From the NCBI RefSeq assembly GCF_036373705.1, contig NC_089864.1, forward strand, positions 3,873,001 through 3,937,000: DNA of 64,000 bases, read 5' to 3'. The DNA comes from Amia ocellicauda. Lineage: Eukaryota; Chordata; Actinopteri; Amiiformes; Amiidae. Shown in pieces: positions 33,223 through 46,181 of this stretch; the stretch's first letter is position 1, and each line of letters opens with the position of its first letter. The notes under the pieces are model-generated. The model did not search any database. It was not told where the DNA came from and saw nothing but the letters and a program-made list of their open reading frames with translations. The position numbers and the translations under genes are program-made.

Positions 33223-33352
33223 GTAGAAGCAGGGAGGCAGGGGGAGCTGGGGAGTGGAAGGAAAAGGATGAGGGGCAGAGAGGGAAAGAGAGGAGGGGAG
33301 GGGGAAGGAAGCTGAGGAAGGAGAAAAATAGAGATAAGGGAGTGAGAGGATA
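33223..33352 (+). repeat. Purine-rich (GA/GGA) tract
   Basis: About 130 bp almost free of pyrimidines on the plus strand (GGGAGGCAGGGGGAGCTGGG and onward). It lies just left of the start of the A/B duplication at about 33,358. Confidence 0.7.
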
Positions 33353-33790
33353 ACTGACTGTACTTTGTATTTACAACTTAGGTAACAGGATGAAATTATG
33401 AATTATAAATTATTATTGTTACTGATACTACTACAGTTATTTATTTATTTTGTATTAAAGTTTCAGTGAAAATTATAAAACAATAAAAATGCCAAATCAA
33501 ATCAAATGGTAGCAGGTTTACTGTTTGAGAGAGTATGTGTTCTAGCATAACATGGAACACATAAAACACATTTTGTTGGCATTTGGTAAACATCTGTATC
33601 TGTTGAAATAATGTAGTCATTTAATAAATAGTTATTTCAAGTGTAAAAACTGAGTTTCTCTGTCACTTCACAGATCATGTCATCCTTCCTCCTTAAATGC
33701 TTAATCATCCTGTACTGAAATTTAGGGGAATTACAAAAATGTTTAAACAAGTGTAAAAAGACAGTTATTAAAGCCTACAAACCATATCAA

Positions 33791-33791
33791 A

Positions 33792-33834
<43 letters not shown>
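33791..33834. repeat. (ATT)n microsatellite upstream of lectin B
   Basis: Counterpart of the tract at 15,823-15,855 in the duplicated segment. Confidence 0.95.
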
Positions 33835-33836
<2 letters not shown>

Positions 33837-33976
33837 AAGATCATCACATGTGTTTTAGTATTATACACTCTACATAACTGTGTGTACATTAATCTTCACT
33901 GGGTCCTTGTTCTGATTGTGACTCTCCTGTGTGTCCAGAGGCAGAGCTGAGCCCAGAGAGAAGAGACCATGCGTCT

Positions 33977-35702
33977 GTGGAGGGGAAGGGGCGGCTCATC
34001 CTCCTGCTGACAGGTGAGCTCTGGATGTGTCTGCAGTGATCCTTCTCCACAGCACAGCTGCTCTGATAATGCCCAAGCACTGCTCTCAGGATTAATGATT
34101 ACAGCGACTGCAGCACAATCAGTTGTTTCTCCTTGGAAAATGCGCTGATTTCAGATTAACAGGATGAAATGGACACAGATCTGTCCTTGCAGAAGCACAG
34201 GGAAGCCATTTGGATTGAATTGTGCAGCAGTCTAGGCTTCACACATTTTGTTCTGCAGATGACAGTTGTGCAATTTGAAGGTTGATCGAGATTTCATATG
34301 GATCCACAAGCACGTGCAGTTTTATTGCCACTGCATCAACCATCGCAGTCACTCATCATATCAAAACTATCAGTACAAACCTGAGCATTTATTAGCCAGA
34401 AGTGCCAGTAAATATGGGCAATACAGTTACCCATGTGACACATGTTTGATATGTCCTCCCCTGAGTGAAATTTGAAGTTTGTGAAGTGGGATAATGACTT
34501 ATGAACTTAACAGTGTTAACAGTGCATTTATTTACACGAGGGATGTGCTTTTGAAACACAACTGATACATGCAGTTGGTTGGGGTTGCAGTACATGTGTT
34601 AAGAGAAAAACAGACAGATGAAAGGATTTAATGGTTTTGATTTTTGCAAGGCCTACCTTGCATACACATACAAAATACAATACAACCACAAGAACAATAA
34701 CAATAATTTGACTTTATTTTTGTAATTACAGCTACTGCAGTTGTTCCTTTTTGTCAGTAAGTGTCACTGTGGGTTAATACATCCTCAGAGCATTCAAGAA
34801 TATTTGTTGTATTATTAGAGTATTATATTTTCCTATATGTCTGTTTGCGCAAATGCTATACTGAGTGAATCCTGTGTCAGAATTATCCTCTTTGTGTTTC
34901 TGCTCCCAGTGCTCTGTCCTCTTGGATCCTGCCACTTCAGACAATTCTATTTTATAAACAAGACCCTGAACTGGACTGAAGCCCAGAGATACTGCAGAGA
35001 CAATTACACTGACCTGGCCTCCATTGACAAACAAAAAGAACTAGATCAGCTCCTCAATGTCACACACAGTCCTGGCACAGAGACAGCCTGGATCGGGCTG
35101 CGCCGAGACTGCAGAGAGAACTGGCAGTGGTCTGACGGAGAAGAGCTGAGATTCACTCACTGGAAGAGTCACCTGCCCTGCACTGCTCTCAACACAGAGG
35201 GAAGCTGGGAGAACAGAAGCTGCCAGGAGACAAACTATTTCATCTGTGAGACACAAGGTAGGGCCACACTGAGCACAGAGGGTATATGTAGACTATGCCT
35301 GCGTCCCAAATTGCATACTTGCTCCCTACACCCTTTGACAAGTGTACACTTTGTGTGACGTTTACTGACCTCTGAGAGTGTGTATTTGAGTGAGGAGGGT
35401 GTAGGTGCAGGGCAAAGCTAAAATAGTTAAATGGGACACACTTCAACATCATCATTCGGTGCCTTTACCGGTGACCTGAGAAAGTACCTACACAATCTTT
35501 TCTTGTCAGATTGTAGTTTTAAAGAATGGAGACTGCATTAGCATTTGCACTGTTCCTCTTCCAAATAACTTTTTCAATGATTTAGGCAAGTAGTATCTGT
35601 ACAAGATAATAATAATAATAAATAATAATCATAATATGAATAATAATGTGGAAATATATTGTTTATTTATATCACCTCCTAGTATTATACTTTTTTGCTG
35701 TA

Positions 35703-35739
<37 letters not shown>

Positions 35740-38574
35740 TTGTATATTTAAATCATGATGATAGAATACGTTTATATTATCTATGTATGTATTATAATGT
35801 CCTTGATAAAGAATTTATCAATATCTACAACTGTCTAGCTAGCTATATTTACATTACATTTATATGCACCCATCTCTGCGAGTTCTGTGACTTCAGTGAT
35901 AAAATACTTCCGCATAGGTACACTGTTTTGTACACTCAAAGTAGTGTAGTGTAGTGCCCAGAGTAGCCAAACAGCAGGAGGCAGGTCTCAGTAGGGATGG
36001 CGGGCAGTTCCCTCTCTATTCCTTATCACATGTGATAATCCACATAACAGTTTAACTGAACCTCACACCCTCATCTCTATAGGATTATTATCTGAGGGAA
36101 AACACAGTCAGTCACAAGTGTGCAATAATCACTATTCACTTGATGTGAAACTAATCTCATGTGATTATATTAGTAGAATATGAAATCTGAGCTTCAGTTG
36201 AGTTCCACAATGAGTGAGAAACAGAGACAGCGTTATCTGGGATTCCTCCGCAATCAGAGAACAAGTGTTAGAATTGAGACTGTTAGAACTGAGAACAGCA
36301 GGGCTGAAGTCAGGAGTGCAGCTGGATTAGGGGACCAGCTCTGTCATTTCTGTCTTTAACTGTTTTACAGCTGCTGTAGAGGAAAGGTCACCTGAAAAGT
36401 ACACATTCATACAATTTAAATTGAGCTGGGAAGCGGCTCAGAATTACTGCAGAGCAAATCACTTGGTCACAGTGTACAATAAAGAGCAGCAGGATCGGCT
36501 TCTATCACTGACAAATAATACTAAAGAAACTGGAGCCTGGATTGGGCTGGGTCCCAAATCAGAGAGCGCCTCCAAAGGGCAGACTGTGGGCTACTCCAAC
36601 TGGACACAAGGGCATCTGTGTGTGACCCTGGACTCAGAGGGACAATGGGAAGAGAGAGACTGTGGGGAGAGCAACTACTTCTTGTGTAACACCTCAGGTA
36701 GACACAGATCTCTGCATTATATAGTAAATGTCACATAACTATAACTACCTGCAGAAAGTGAAGCTGATAAAGGTGAGTGTGTGTCTCACAGAAGTCTAGG
36801 TGTCGTGCAGGTACTGAGAAGAGCTTTCAGATCGAAAGCGTTTTCATCGCAATGTATTCTAAAGCACAGAAAGCATTTATGTTCCAGATCAACAGAGAAT
36901 CAATCTGGTATAAAGACTCGACAACTTCTATCACATCGCATATTAATGAGCCATAAGCAGATGCATAGAGTAATACATTTGCCCATTTAAAATATATTTT
37001 TAACCATGTTCTAAAAAATCATTGAAATAATTAATTGTTAAATTATATAAATATCTGATTGATTCAATGTCTCACCAATACTTAATCAATCTCTTGATTT
37101 TGTTTCTTTCACAGTGGAAATATATTTTGAAAATATTAAAATAGAAACAACATAATTAAGTTATAAGTTATGAAGTTCCATTAGAAAAAAACTTCATATA
37201 ATTACACACTTCCATGGAAGATTTGAGTTCAAAATGAAAGAGGTTTGCCATCTTACCTTTGAAAAAATATGATAATATGACTGTATGGGTATTTTGAGAG
37301 ATGATCACTGACTGAATTACAGTGTGGGAATAACCTCCAGACATCTTCTGTTTCTCAGATCGCCTTAACATCAGCCTGATTCAGGAAAACAAGACCTGGC
37401 CTCAGACACAGAAACACTGCAGAGAGAAGCCCACAGAGGAAAGGAGTGTGTGGGGGTGATGGTGAATGGGACACTGAGAGGACAATGGACCAACGCCAAC
37501 TGCACTGAGGAAAGACCGTTCATATGTCACTATGGTGAGTACAGCTCTGCTTTTATATTGGCCTCTCAACCTGATTAAACTAATAAGAAAGAACACTCCT
37601 CTTATGGGATACCTGATGAGGTCCCCGAGTGCGGCTCTGGGGAAGCCCACACTGGAGCGTTTAACAGGCATTTCTTTGGTTCTTTGACTGAGCAGCTTGT
37701 GAAGATAATTTATGCAGATTGTTTCTCCTCAAGTGTGTCCTGTTCCTTATACACCTGTCCTCTTCTCCTCCCCCTCCACCCCGCCCATTTCCAAAGATGT
37801 TTTCTTCCTGATCAATGAGTCAAAGACTTGGTTTGATGCCTTGACCCACTGCCAGTCTAACCAGTCTGAGCTGGCTGAAATACGCAGCTCTGAAGAGCAG
37901 AGACATATTCAGGACTTGCTTAAAGGCAACCACTCACGCCTGGTCTGGCTGGGCCTGAGACAAAGCCGGATCTGGGGGTTCTGGTTCTGGGTTAGTAGAG
38001 ACACTCTGACCTAGGGGAACTGGAGTGCTGGGGAGGCCCCCCAAGACCTACAGGACAACCACTGCGCTGCACTGGACACAGAGACAGGCTGCTGGTGTGA
38101 CCACGACTGTGAGGACGAGCTCAGCTTCATTTGCAGAAGAGGTACTGAACTGAACATACTCTGGCTGGCTGGTAGTCCATGTCTTCAACAAGAGTTCAAT
38201 CTAGAGTTCAACAAGCACTTTCCTTGAAAAACATTTCCATTATTTGAAGAAACAAAGTAACTTTTTTTTTTTTTTTTTTTTTTACATTTCTGGCATTCAT
38301 ATGTATAATTTCCTTGACACATTTTAAATCTAAAATAAAAAATAAAAAATAAAAAAACATATCTATTACTGTGCATATATATTTTGTATCTTTAAAGCAA
38401 AGGCCTCTTGGAACATGAAAGAGAACAGAAACTATTGCTCTTGAAAGCACGAGAGACAAAATAACTGCGTCAAGATGTGAAGCACAGAAGAAGTCGGTTT
38501 ACTCTGCGTGTGCCTGGAGGTGCTGTGTGTCCAGAGCTCCTCCTGATTCTCTGTGTCTTTGTCCCTCAGAGTGA
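33977..38574 (+). pseudogene. Lectin B: decayed duplicate of lectin gene A
   Basis: Exon remnants align to lectin A. The signal exon at 33977-34013 has GTG in place of the start ATG, because a small upstream deletion removed it. CTLD1 at 34910-35257 is intact and keeps the final Cys (TGT at 35245-35247). CTLD2 is absent: about 3.7 kb of gene A, from about 17,650 to 21,378, has no counterpart. CTLD3 at 36371-36697 is in frame, two residues shorter. CTLD4 at 37359-37534 has lost 166 bp, causing a frameshift and early TGA. CTLD5 at 37797-38141 has a TAG at 38012-38014 where A has TAC. The terminal exon with TGA is at 38570-38574. The only EPN/WND domain of the family is the one lost. Upstream, intronic and 3' flank similarity shows a segmental duplication. 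No intact secreted product is possible from this layout. Confidence 0.88.
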
Positions 38575-39816
38575 GCAGAGCGCCCCCTGTGGGTCACAGA
38601 GCAGCTGAAACGCAACCACAAGAGCGCCGGCCTGGAATCACTGCGGAGAACAACTAGAGTCTGACTGACCCACTTCACAACACCCTGCAACTGTCCTTAC
38701 ATTACATTAGCTTTGGTGAGACAGGTGTAAGAGTAGGAGACAATTTAACCACTTAAAAAAATATATATACATACACTATTTTCAGATTGATACATACTAG
38801 TACACTTGTATGCTGCCAGCCCAGGAATACAAAAGAAATAGAAAGGTACACAATATATAAAGCCTTCAACCCCAATCCCCCATTAAGTAAAAATGTAACA
38901 CTCAAGTTTAGAAAGTTTGTGTTTTGGCCCATATTTCATAGATTTGGAGTCCCATGGAGTTGGGACCCATTATCTTGCTTAAATCAGTGACAAGATAACA
39001 TATTGAGTTACAGTGTATTTATCAGCTCTGCTTTAAGGCTTTTCAACATCATTTTAGATCCTCAATTTTAATTATATTGAAAATGTATTTCACTTGTGTA
39101 TGCAAAACATGTCACATGTATGATCTTTGTTTTCTTCTGTCAGATGGTAAGTTCATTTCTCATGTTTTTGCTTTTATCTTTGCCATCTGTTATTTTTGAG
39201 TTTTACTTTGATTTCTCCGTTTTCTTTCAATCAAATGTTTTTTCAAAGGTTGTGCGTAACTTTAAACTTCTGTTACAATGGTTATTTACAATGGTTTGAT
39301 TTCTATTATGTAATTTAACATATACCTACCATTTAAATTGCTATAAAGATGTTCCATAATAAAACAATTTTGTAACTGGATTCTTTTATATTGACAAATG
39401 TAATTCTTTTAATTGAATTTCTTCCTCAAAGAAACATGATAAAAAGTGCTTTATATGATTTTAGGTGTTTTTATTTTCTTTGATGTTACCAAGAGATTTA
39501 ATTGACCAAAAGTGAATGGACCTATTGAAGTTTATGTTATGGTGTTTATTGGCAGACGTAGTTTGCACAATAAGCAACTTAAGCATTACAAAAGTGCAAC
39601 AACACAACATTACAATAAGTAAACATCAAAGTTCAATGAAGTAACAAGTGGAGGTATAATACAGCTATGTGCTAAAGGGAGAGAGGCATAGGAGAAATCA
39701 CAGTAAAACACTAGAAGTTCCAACAATGTACAAGTTCTCAGAGGCATAAGGACCATGAACAGCTCGGGACAATAAGCTGCCACGTTAAGGTCATTCCTCC
39801 AACTAAGAGCAAGATT

Positions 39817-40370
39817 TCAAAAGGAGTGGGAACTGAAGGGAGGAGAGCAGAGAGGGAGTAAAGTTATTCTTCTGATCAGGTCAAAATGGTCAAAATGCTG
39901 AATGAGATGCAAGCCAAGATCGGGAGCCAGTGGTTGAGATTGAGATGATGTGAATGTATCCTGGAGATGACTGGAAGAAATGAGAGGGGGGTGGGGGGAC
40001 ATAAGAGTGAAAATAAAAGACCTGGGATAAACTGCATAGAAATGGTAGCAGAAGTCATGGGCTGTGATGAGGAGCCCCAGAGAGCACGTGTAGAGAGTGA
40101 GCAGGACGGGGCCTAGGACAGAGCCTTGGAGCACACCTGTTTGGAGAGGTTGTGGTGTGGAAAAATAAACCATGCCATGTCACTTGGTAGGTGCAGCCAT
40201 TGAGGTAGGAAGAGAACAAGTTGAGAGTAATCTCACAGATTCCAAGATCAGCGATGGGAAGAGAGGAGGATGAAATGACTGAAAGTGTCAGCAGGGAGAT
40301 CAAGGAGGATCAAGACAAAGGAGAGGAACGCTGCACGAGCAGAGATGAGGGAGTCAGTGACTGCATATAA
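39817..40370 (-). mobile_element. LINE reverse-transcriptase fragment
   Basis: The minus strand encodes SDLGICEITLNLFSSYLNG, then in another frame LQTGVLQGSVLGPVLLTLYT and HDFCYHFYA. These correspond to the RT block GVPQGSVLGPLLF and the start of the YADD box, which is destroyed after FYA. It is a different family from the LINE at 26,370-28,890. Confidence 0.75.
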
Positions 40371-41440
40371 TTAACTGAAGGCTGCAGAGATTGTAAGACA
40401 TCCAATCCAGTGACTCACCTCACCTCACCTCACCAGTCTTTCTCCTGGTGAAAAACTGCTCTCTGCAGTACAGCTTGGTGTCCTTGGGCAGTTAGGTCAA
40501 AAATATTTGGACAATGACACAATTGTCATCATTTTGTCTCTGTTTTCTTTCAAATCCCTTGTGGTGGTGTGTAATCAAGATTTGCTTTAAGTGTAGACTT
40601 TCATCTTTAATTTTAGGGTAGTTACATCCAAATTGGGTGAACAGTGTAGGAATTACACCAATTTGTATAAGTGGTCCCCCAATCTTAGGGGCTCAGAAGT
40701 AATTGGTCAAACTAACAATCATGAATTAAATTGTGAGTTTCAATACTTGGTTGCAAATCGTTTGCAAGACAGGCCTGGCAGAGCATCACCAGGGAAGAAA
40801 CCCAGTATCTGGTGATGTCTATGGGTTCCAGACTTCAGGCAGTCACTATAAGAGGGCATGACTTGCACAATACAGGTACATTAACCCATGCAAGGATGGA
40901 ATGGGATTTCCACCAATAAATTAAAACACTTGAATATAGTATTTCTGGGACTTACAATGTATATTCCTGGAGATTTACCTTGCAGTTTTTATATACGTAC
41001 TTCAAGGGCTTGAATTTCAGAGCAAAGAAAAGTCAAGTTGATGGTCCATTACCAAAATTAAAATATTGATAAAAGTGTGCGCCCCGGTGCTGGAGGCATG
41101 TAGGGCAGTAAAGTACTGTACAGAAAAGTCAGGAACCTGGGCAAAATACGAGTGAGCTTCAGCCACCGCCTGAAAGCAATCAGGACTGCAGACTTGATAT
41201 TACACAAATGTAACGCTGTTATATCTAAAGGAATCTATATGTCACCTAAGCTTAAATTTGACTGATTTGTGTCATAAGAAGAACAGAAAAATTATCAACC
41301 CCTTTCAGGATTTATTAATAAAAACAACATTTTGTACTATGTATTATGGGTGTGTTTAAAATATATTAACTTTAAAAGACAAAAACCAATACAAGCAAAG
41401 GTTAGCTCTAACGTGTGTGCGCGCAAGTGAGAGGTGTTGT
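40371..41440. other. Intergenic sequence with a diverged Tc1-type fragment
   Basis: At 40,489-40,700 lies a second copy of the Tc1-type sequence at 19,325 (AAATATTTGGACAATGACAC and TTAGGGTAGTTACATCCAAA). The rest, up to the atp6v1g2 promoter, shows no recognisable gene. Confidence 0.5.
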
Positions 41441-41451
41441 GCTCTTAAATA

Positions 41452-41459
41452 TTACGTCA
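41452..41459 (+). promoter_or_regulatory. CRE-like site upstream of atp6v1g2
   Basis: TTACGTCA lies 133 bp upstream of the start codon in a region that becomes CpG-rich through exon 1 and into intron 1. This is a one-base variant of the CREB/ATF palindrome TGACGTCA. Function is inferred from position only. Confidence 0.35.
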
Positions 41460-41591
41460 CAGTAATAGCATCGTATGACCGCTGCACTAGCGCACAGAGG
41501 AGACACTGCAGACACACACGACACAAGAGCCGCAGACAGACACGCAAGAGTGATCGCGTCAAATAAAAGGAAAAGGAAAAGGAAAGGAGAA

Positions 41592-43090
41592 ATGGCGAGC
41601 CAGTCTCAGGGTATCCAGCAGCTGCTGCAGGCGGAGAAACGCGCCGCCGAGAAGGTGGCTGAGGCGAGGAAGAGTAAGAGACGGCGGCCGGGAGGTGGAT
41701 GGGGGCCGCTGGCCCTGGCAGAGAGCGGCTGCAAGAGAGCAGCGCAGACAGGCGTGCAGGGGGGCAGTCGCGCTCGTGTCTGCGCAGATGTGCGCTGCTC
41801 CACCAATGGAAGCGGTGGGATTCTGCACATCTGCGCACATCTGCGCTACAGGAACGCGACCGACAATACTGAGCCAAATAACTGCTTCGTGTTTACCAGC
41901 TATGGATCACATCGTATGATTAATTTGTCTCCCTTTCTATTGTTTCGCTGCGATCGCCATTCAAAGCACTGCAGTGATGATGTATCAAACCGCATCTGAT
42001 CACTGTGCTGCGCAGGAGCGGGTGGGGGGCGAGATGCATGCACTGAAATAAAACGGTAATATTAAATACGTTTCCTTGTTTTGGATAATTAAATAGCTGC
42101 ATTTTATACGTATTTCCATTTTTCCCCAATCAGGTGATCCGTACAAGACGTTGTTTTACCCATTTAGAAAAAAAGCGATTTTCCAATACAATGAAAATGA
42201 ACGTAGCTGAGAAAAATGCAACACATGCGACAAAGTGGACTAATATGCTAATTAAGATCCGGAACCGATTTAGTTAATATACGAGTGCATAATTTTCTGT
42301 ATGTATGAATTATAAACAACGACCAGCCTGTGTGTGTGTGACTAGCACTGTTAAGTAATACTGATAGGTGTTCAAAAACACATATATTACATGTGTGCGT
42401 GGCCGTTTTGATCAAAGAAAGCTGGCTGATAAGAGTCAGTCAGTGCCTGGCTGTAATAACCACCTGCCTATATATCTATTAAGACAATGTTCAGTCAGTG
42501 TCTATATTAACCCCTCAGCTGTCAGACAGCACCTTTGTAAACTACCATGTCCAGTCCAGTCCTAAGAAACATCATTCTCTCTCTCTCTCTCCCTCTCCAG
42601 GAAAGACTCGCAGACTGAAGCAGGCAAAGGAGGAGGCCCAGGGAGAGATTGAACAGTACAGGGCAGAGAGAGAGAGGGAGTTCACACAGAAACAGCACAC
42701 GGTGAGAGAGATTAATACAGACAATGACTGTGCATGGAGCATTTACTGGGGTCTCTGACGGGTTTAGACTGTGTAGGCTAGTGAAGGGTGTGAGTAAAGT
42801 AGTGTGTAACAGTGCATCAACGATTGTGCATTTATGGACTGCAGTCTCTGGTCATTGGTCTGCGTTCTCCATCTTCTCAATCAGCTTGTATCAACTCACC
42901 GCTCCTCCTCCTGCAGGTGCTGGGCTCTCAGGGAAACCTGTCCACTGAGGTGGAGCAGCAGACCAGGCAGAAGATCCAGAGCATGCAGAGCAGCTACCAG
43001 CGCAACCGTGAGAAGGTGCTGAGACAGCTGCTGTCCATCACCTGCCACCTCAACCCCCAGATACACTGCAACTACCAGATCACAGCGTAG
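41592..43090 (+). CDS. atp6v1g2: V-type proton ATPase subunit G (G2-like)
   Basis: Three exons: 41592-41673, 42601-42701 and 42917-43090, joined at GT-AG sites in phases 1 and 0. The product is 118 residues, the normal length for vertebrate subunit G. It starts MASQSQGIQQLLQAEKRAAE, the signature N-terminus of the family, continues with RRLKQAKEEAQGEIEQYRAE, and ends in NPQIHCNYQITA. The third exon (GSQGNLSTEVEQQTRQ, MQSSYQRNREKVL) fits human G2 better than G1. Subunit G is a long helix that pairs with subunit E to form a peripheral stalk of the V1 sector, linking ATP hydrolysis to proton pumping into lysosomes, endosomes and, for G2, neuronal vesicles. The gene converges with neu1. An AATAAA at 44,175-44,180 is a candidate poly(A) signal. 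Confidence 0.95.
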
Positions 43091-44174
43091 GAACAGCCCC
43101 CCAACACAGACTCTGAAAACCACACAACACGGCACAGACACAAAAGGCACACCCTGCAGACACTCACTACACTGCATGTGTTTTAAAACGTACATCATTG
43201 CATAACAAGACAAATCACTACATAGATACGTACACACTAAAAACACAACCTCAGCCCGATACACTAGTTATCAGTTCAGAGATGGAGAGCACATTTAATT
43301 TCACACACAGCTACCAGATCTCTGCAAAGATGGACACACTGCAAATATTTGCTGCACACTCACCAAAAGTACACCCCCCAGCCAGACTAATTACATCACT
43401 GCATAGACTTACTGTAACTGTACCTTATATTACACCCCTCCCAGCACCAGATCTCTGCGTAGACCCAATGCAGGCACTTGCCCTCACTCCTGAACCCAGT
43501 CATTAACTCTGTCCAGCTTTGCAACATCGGCCTTGTGCGTTTGGCTCATTGTGGAGACAGTGTGCACGTGTGATCAGTGATAGTCATGTGCTTTTGATCT
43601 CAGTTATGCCATTAGCATGTCACTGCTTATTTAATGTACAGTGCAAAAATCAGGCGGATAGTCTTTCGGTAATGGGGCAATTTCTATGCCAGTGTAGTGG
43701 TGTCAGTAGTAGTTAGCAGCGGCAACAAAACAGTCCTAAAACCGATAATTAACCCTGGTGTGACCGCAGACATCTACACTAAATGTTGCAAATACATGCA
43801 GAGTCAGTCCTTTGAGGGTTTGTCATAGGTTGCAAAGCTAAAGGATATTTTTTTTTCCACCCCCCAAATAGTGCACATACACCAATCGCTGAATCTTGAT
43901 TTAGCGTCAAAGTGGTTATAAATAAATTCTAAAGCCCAGATTGACTCCTAATAAGAGACAGACACTTCACACCATTGACAAATTCAGATTAACATCCTTT
44001 CCTTGCAGCTACTTACTCTCACCAAATTCTACACTGAACACTACTGCTGCCGCCCTTGAAAGTCCCATCTTCTACCCTCCACTGCAATTAATCACAGCTA
44101 CATTTTCCCCTTTGCATGGCAGGGATTGCTAATCTATCCCTCAATTATCTGCCTGTCTGTATGGTAACCAGTTC

Positions 44175-44180
44175 AATAAA
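44175..44180 (+). terminator. Candidate poly(A) signal of atp6v1g2
   Basis: AATAAA on the plus strand, 1.08 kb after the atp6v1g2 stop codon, followed by a GT-rich stretch (GTGGTGTACAG). Confidence 0.5.
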
Positions 44181-44457
44181 GTGGTGTACAGCACTCAGTG
44201 TAAAGTAGTGATGTATTAAGTGCTTGGTTCTGTAACCACGCAAAGTAACAAACAGCTCTTAAGAAGGATGTAAATAACTTAAATTGGTTGATCACACCTT
44301 TGGCAATAGTGAGGGGTCTATATTCTACTAGGACAGGAGCATTGGTATATTGAAGTGACTCCTGTCTAAAACTAAAACCTTGCAGCCTTAAAATGTAGAT
44401 CTGTACCATTGCATACACCAAAAAAAAAAAAAACTTGTAGAAGGGATTTCTGAAGAG

Positions 44458-44463
44458 TTTATT
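44458..44463 (-). terminator. Candidate poly(A) signal of neu1
   Basis: AATAAA on the minus strand (TTTATT here), 1.7 kb after the neu1 stop codon. With the plus-strand signal at 44,175 it leaves under 300 bp between the two convergent transcription units. Confidence 0.4.
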
Positions 44464-46181
44464 TCCAGTTCAGCTTATCAAAAATACTCCAAGTATGTAC
44501 AGTAGGGGTGTACACCTCAAGACCTAGAGAGTCCAATTGCTTTTTAATAAGACCTCTGCTCTTAAATGATCCACATTACAGTGATTTGCTCTAGATGATC
44601 GGACATTGAAACTGTTCGGCTAAATAGCAGAGACCCCCCGAGCTCCACCACAGCCCTCCAGGACCGGAGACGCACCCCCCCAGCTGAAAGAAAATATTCC
44701 CGTTTCCAATACCAAAGTAAAGACCTCAGAACTTGGGAACACTGACATCTGCCTCAGCACCCCCCCTCCAATCCACATAACAAGGATTAATTCTTCACCA
44801 ATCCAGCAAGTGCTCTGAAACAGGATTCATACAGTGCTCCACAAAATACACGATCACAAGCGAGTGTGTGACTGCTTTCAACCTTAATTCAGAGCAAGAC
44901 CACCTAAGAGAGGGGCAGAACCTTGAACCTGCAAAAGGGTAAGAACAGATACTCTAGTTGATGGTGTTGCTCCATCGATCGCTTTCAGTGGTTATTTTGG
45001 TGTACAAGTTTAAGTAGTTTTAAAGGCTTAGTTAAATCTGGCACAAAGCACCAATTAGATCCTCCTCAGTGAGGACAGGGGTGAAGGTGATTGGCAGTCA
45101 CAGCATTCAAGGCAGGAGAACAGGGTAGAAAAAGCTGTAAGCCCTTAAAGCATTCCATTGGCTTCACAAACATCAAGGGCAAATTAAATATTACAAAACA
45201 TATTTCACTGGTGTACAATTAATCACAACTAAGTCTGACAATTTAAGTACAAACTGCATAAGATTATAAATACAAGAACTGCTGTGCTGAAGGTCTAGGG
45301 TTGGATATTGAACATAAAGAGCACTCCAGGTTAGCCACAGTCCGGCATCAGATCACTGGCATTGTGCTGATCAAGGGCTTTCTGATGTGCCAGGGAGAGA
45401 ATTCAGTGGTATTGCACAGATCATGACAAACACACAGCCCGTGCAGATTAGCAAGCTTAAACACTACAGTCCCTTCAGAAAGGGAGTTCCCTTATTGCAC
45501 AGATCCCTGAACGCCACACCGCAGTGCTCAGAAACCCAGGAGAGCAGAGCAGGGCACCCCTTCACACCAGCAACTGAGTGAGTAAGTTAGTCTTCAAGTT
45601 TAAGTCCCTAAACTTGCCTTTCCGCAGCCAGCACACAAACAGGCAGACAGTTAGAGTATAGAAGTGTACGTTTATCCGGAGGAGATTGCTTGGCAAATAT
45701 TAAGCACTTAAATCCCCATCTAAAATAAACAACAAAGACAAAATCCTTATTCCACCCTGGCCGTCAAGAGAGAAACCCAGGTGTCACACACATGGCCTAT
45801 TGTCCTGCTCTTCAGGGGCCTCAGATCAGATTGTATAGGGGCAGTCAGTGAATCAGTTATTAGACTAAAGCCAAAAAAAAAAAAAGATCCAATCCATGAC
45901 AGAGCAGGGGGTAACCCAGAAGCCTCATTAGCCCACTAGGATGAAAAAAGGGCAGGAGTTGTGAGCTACATGCACACTACAGCAAGGCATCTGTACAGCT
46001 GGTGTAGATTAACAAATTGTGCAGACCCAAAAGTGGGGGAAGGGTCAATGTTCAGTAGCCTAGGAGTCAAGTTAAACCATGGGGTACAGTATGGAGCGGC
46101 CTACAAGCAAAGGCCAAGTGGCTCCTGCCCAGAGCCGTGAAGATTCTCCAAGAACCTTCCACCCCAAAAGTCTGCATCTTA

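Noticed and set aside
41452-41877. Minus-strand frames opposite atp6v1g2 exon 1
   Set aside because: They arise from the CpG-rich exon 1/intron 1 region and show no domain or conserved features, while the plus strand encodes a known protein.
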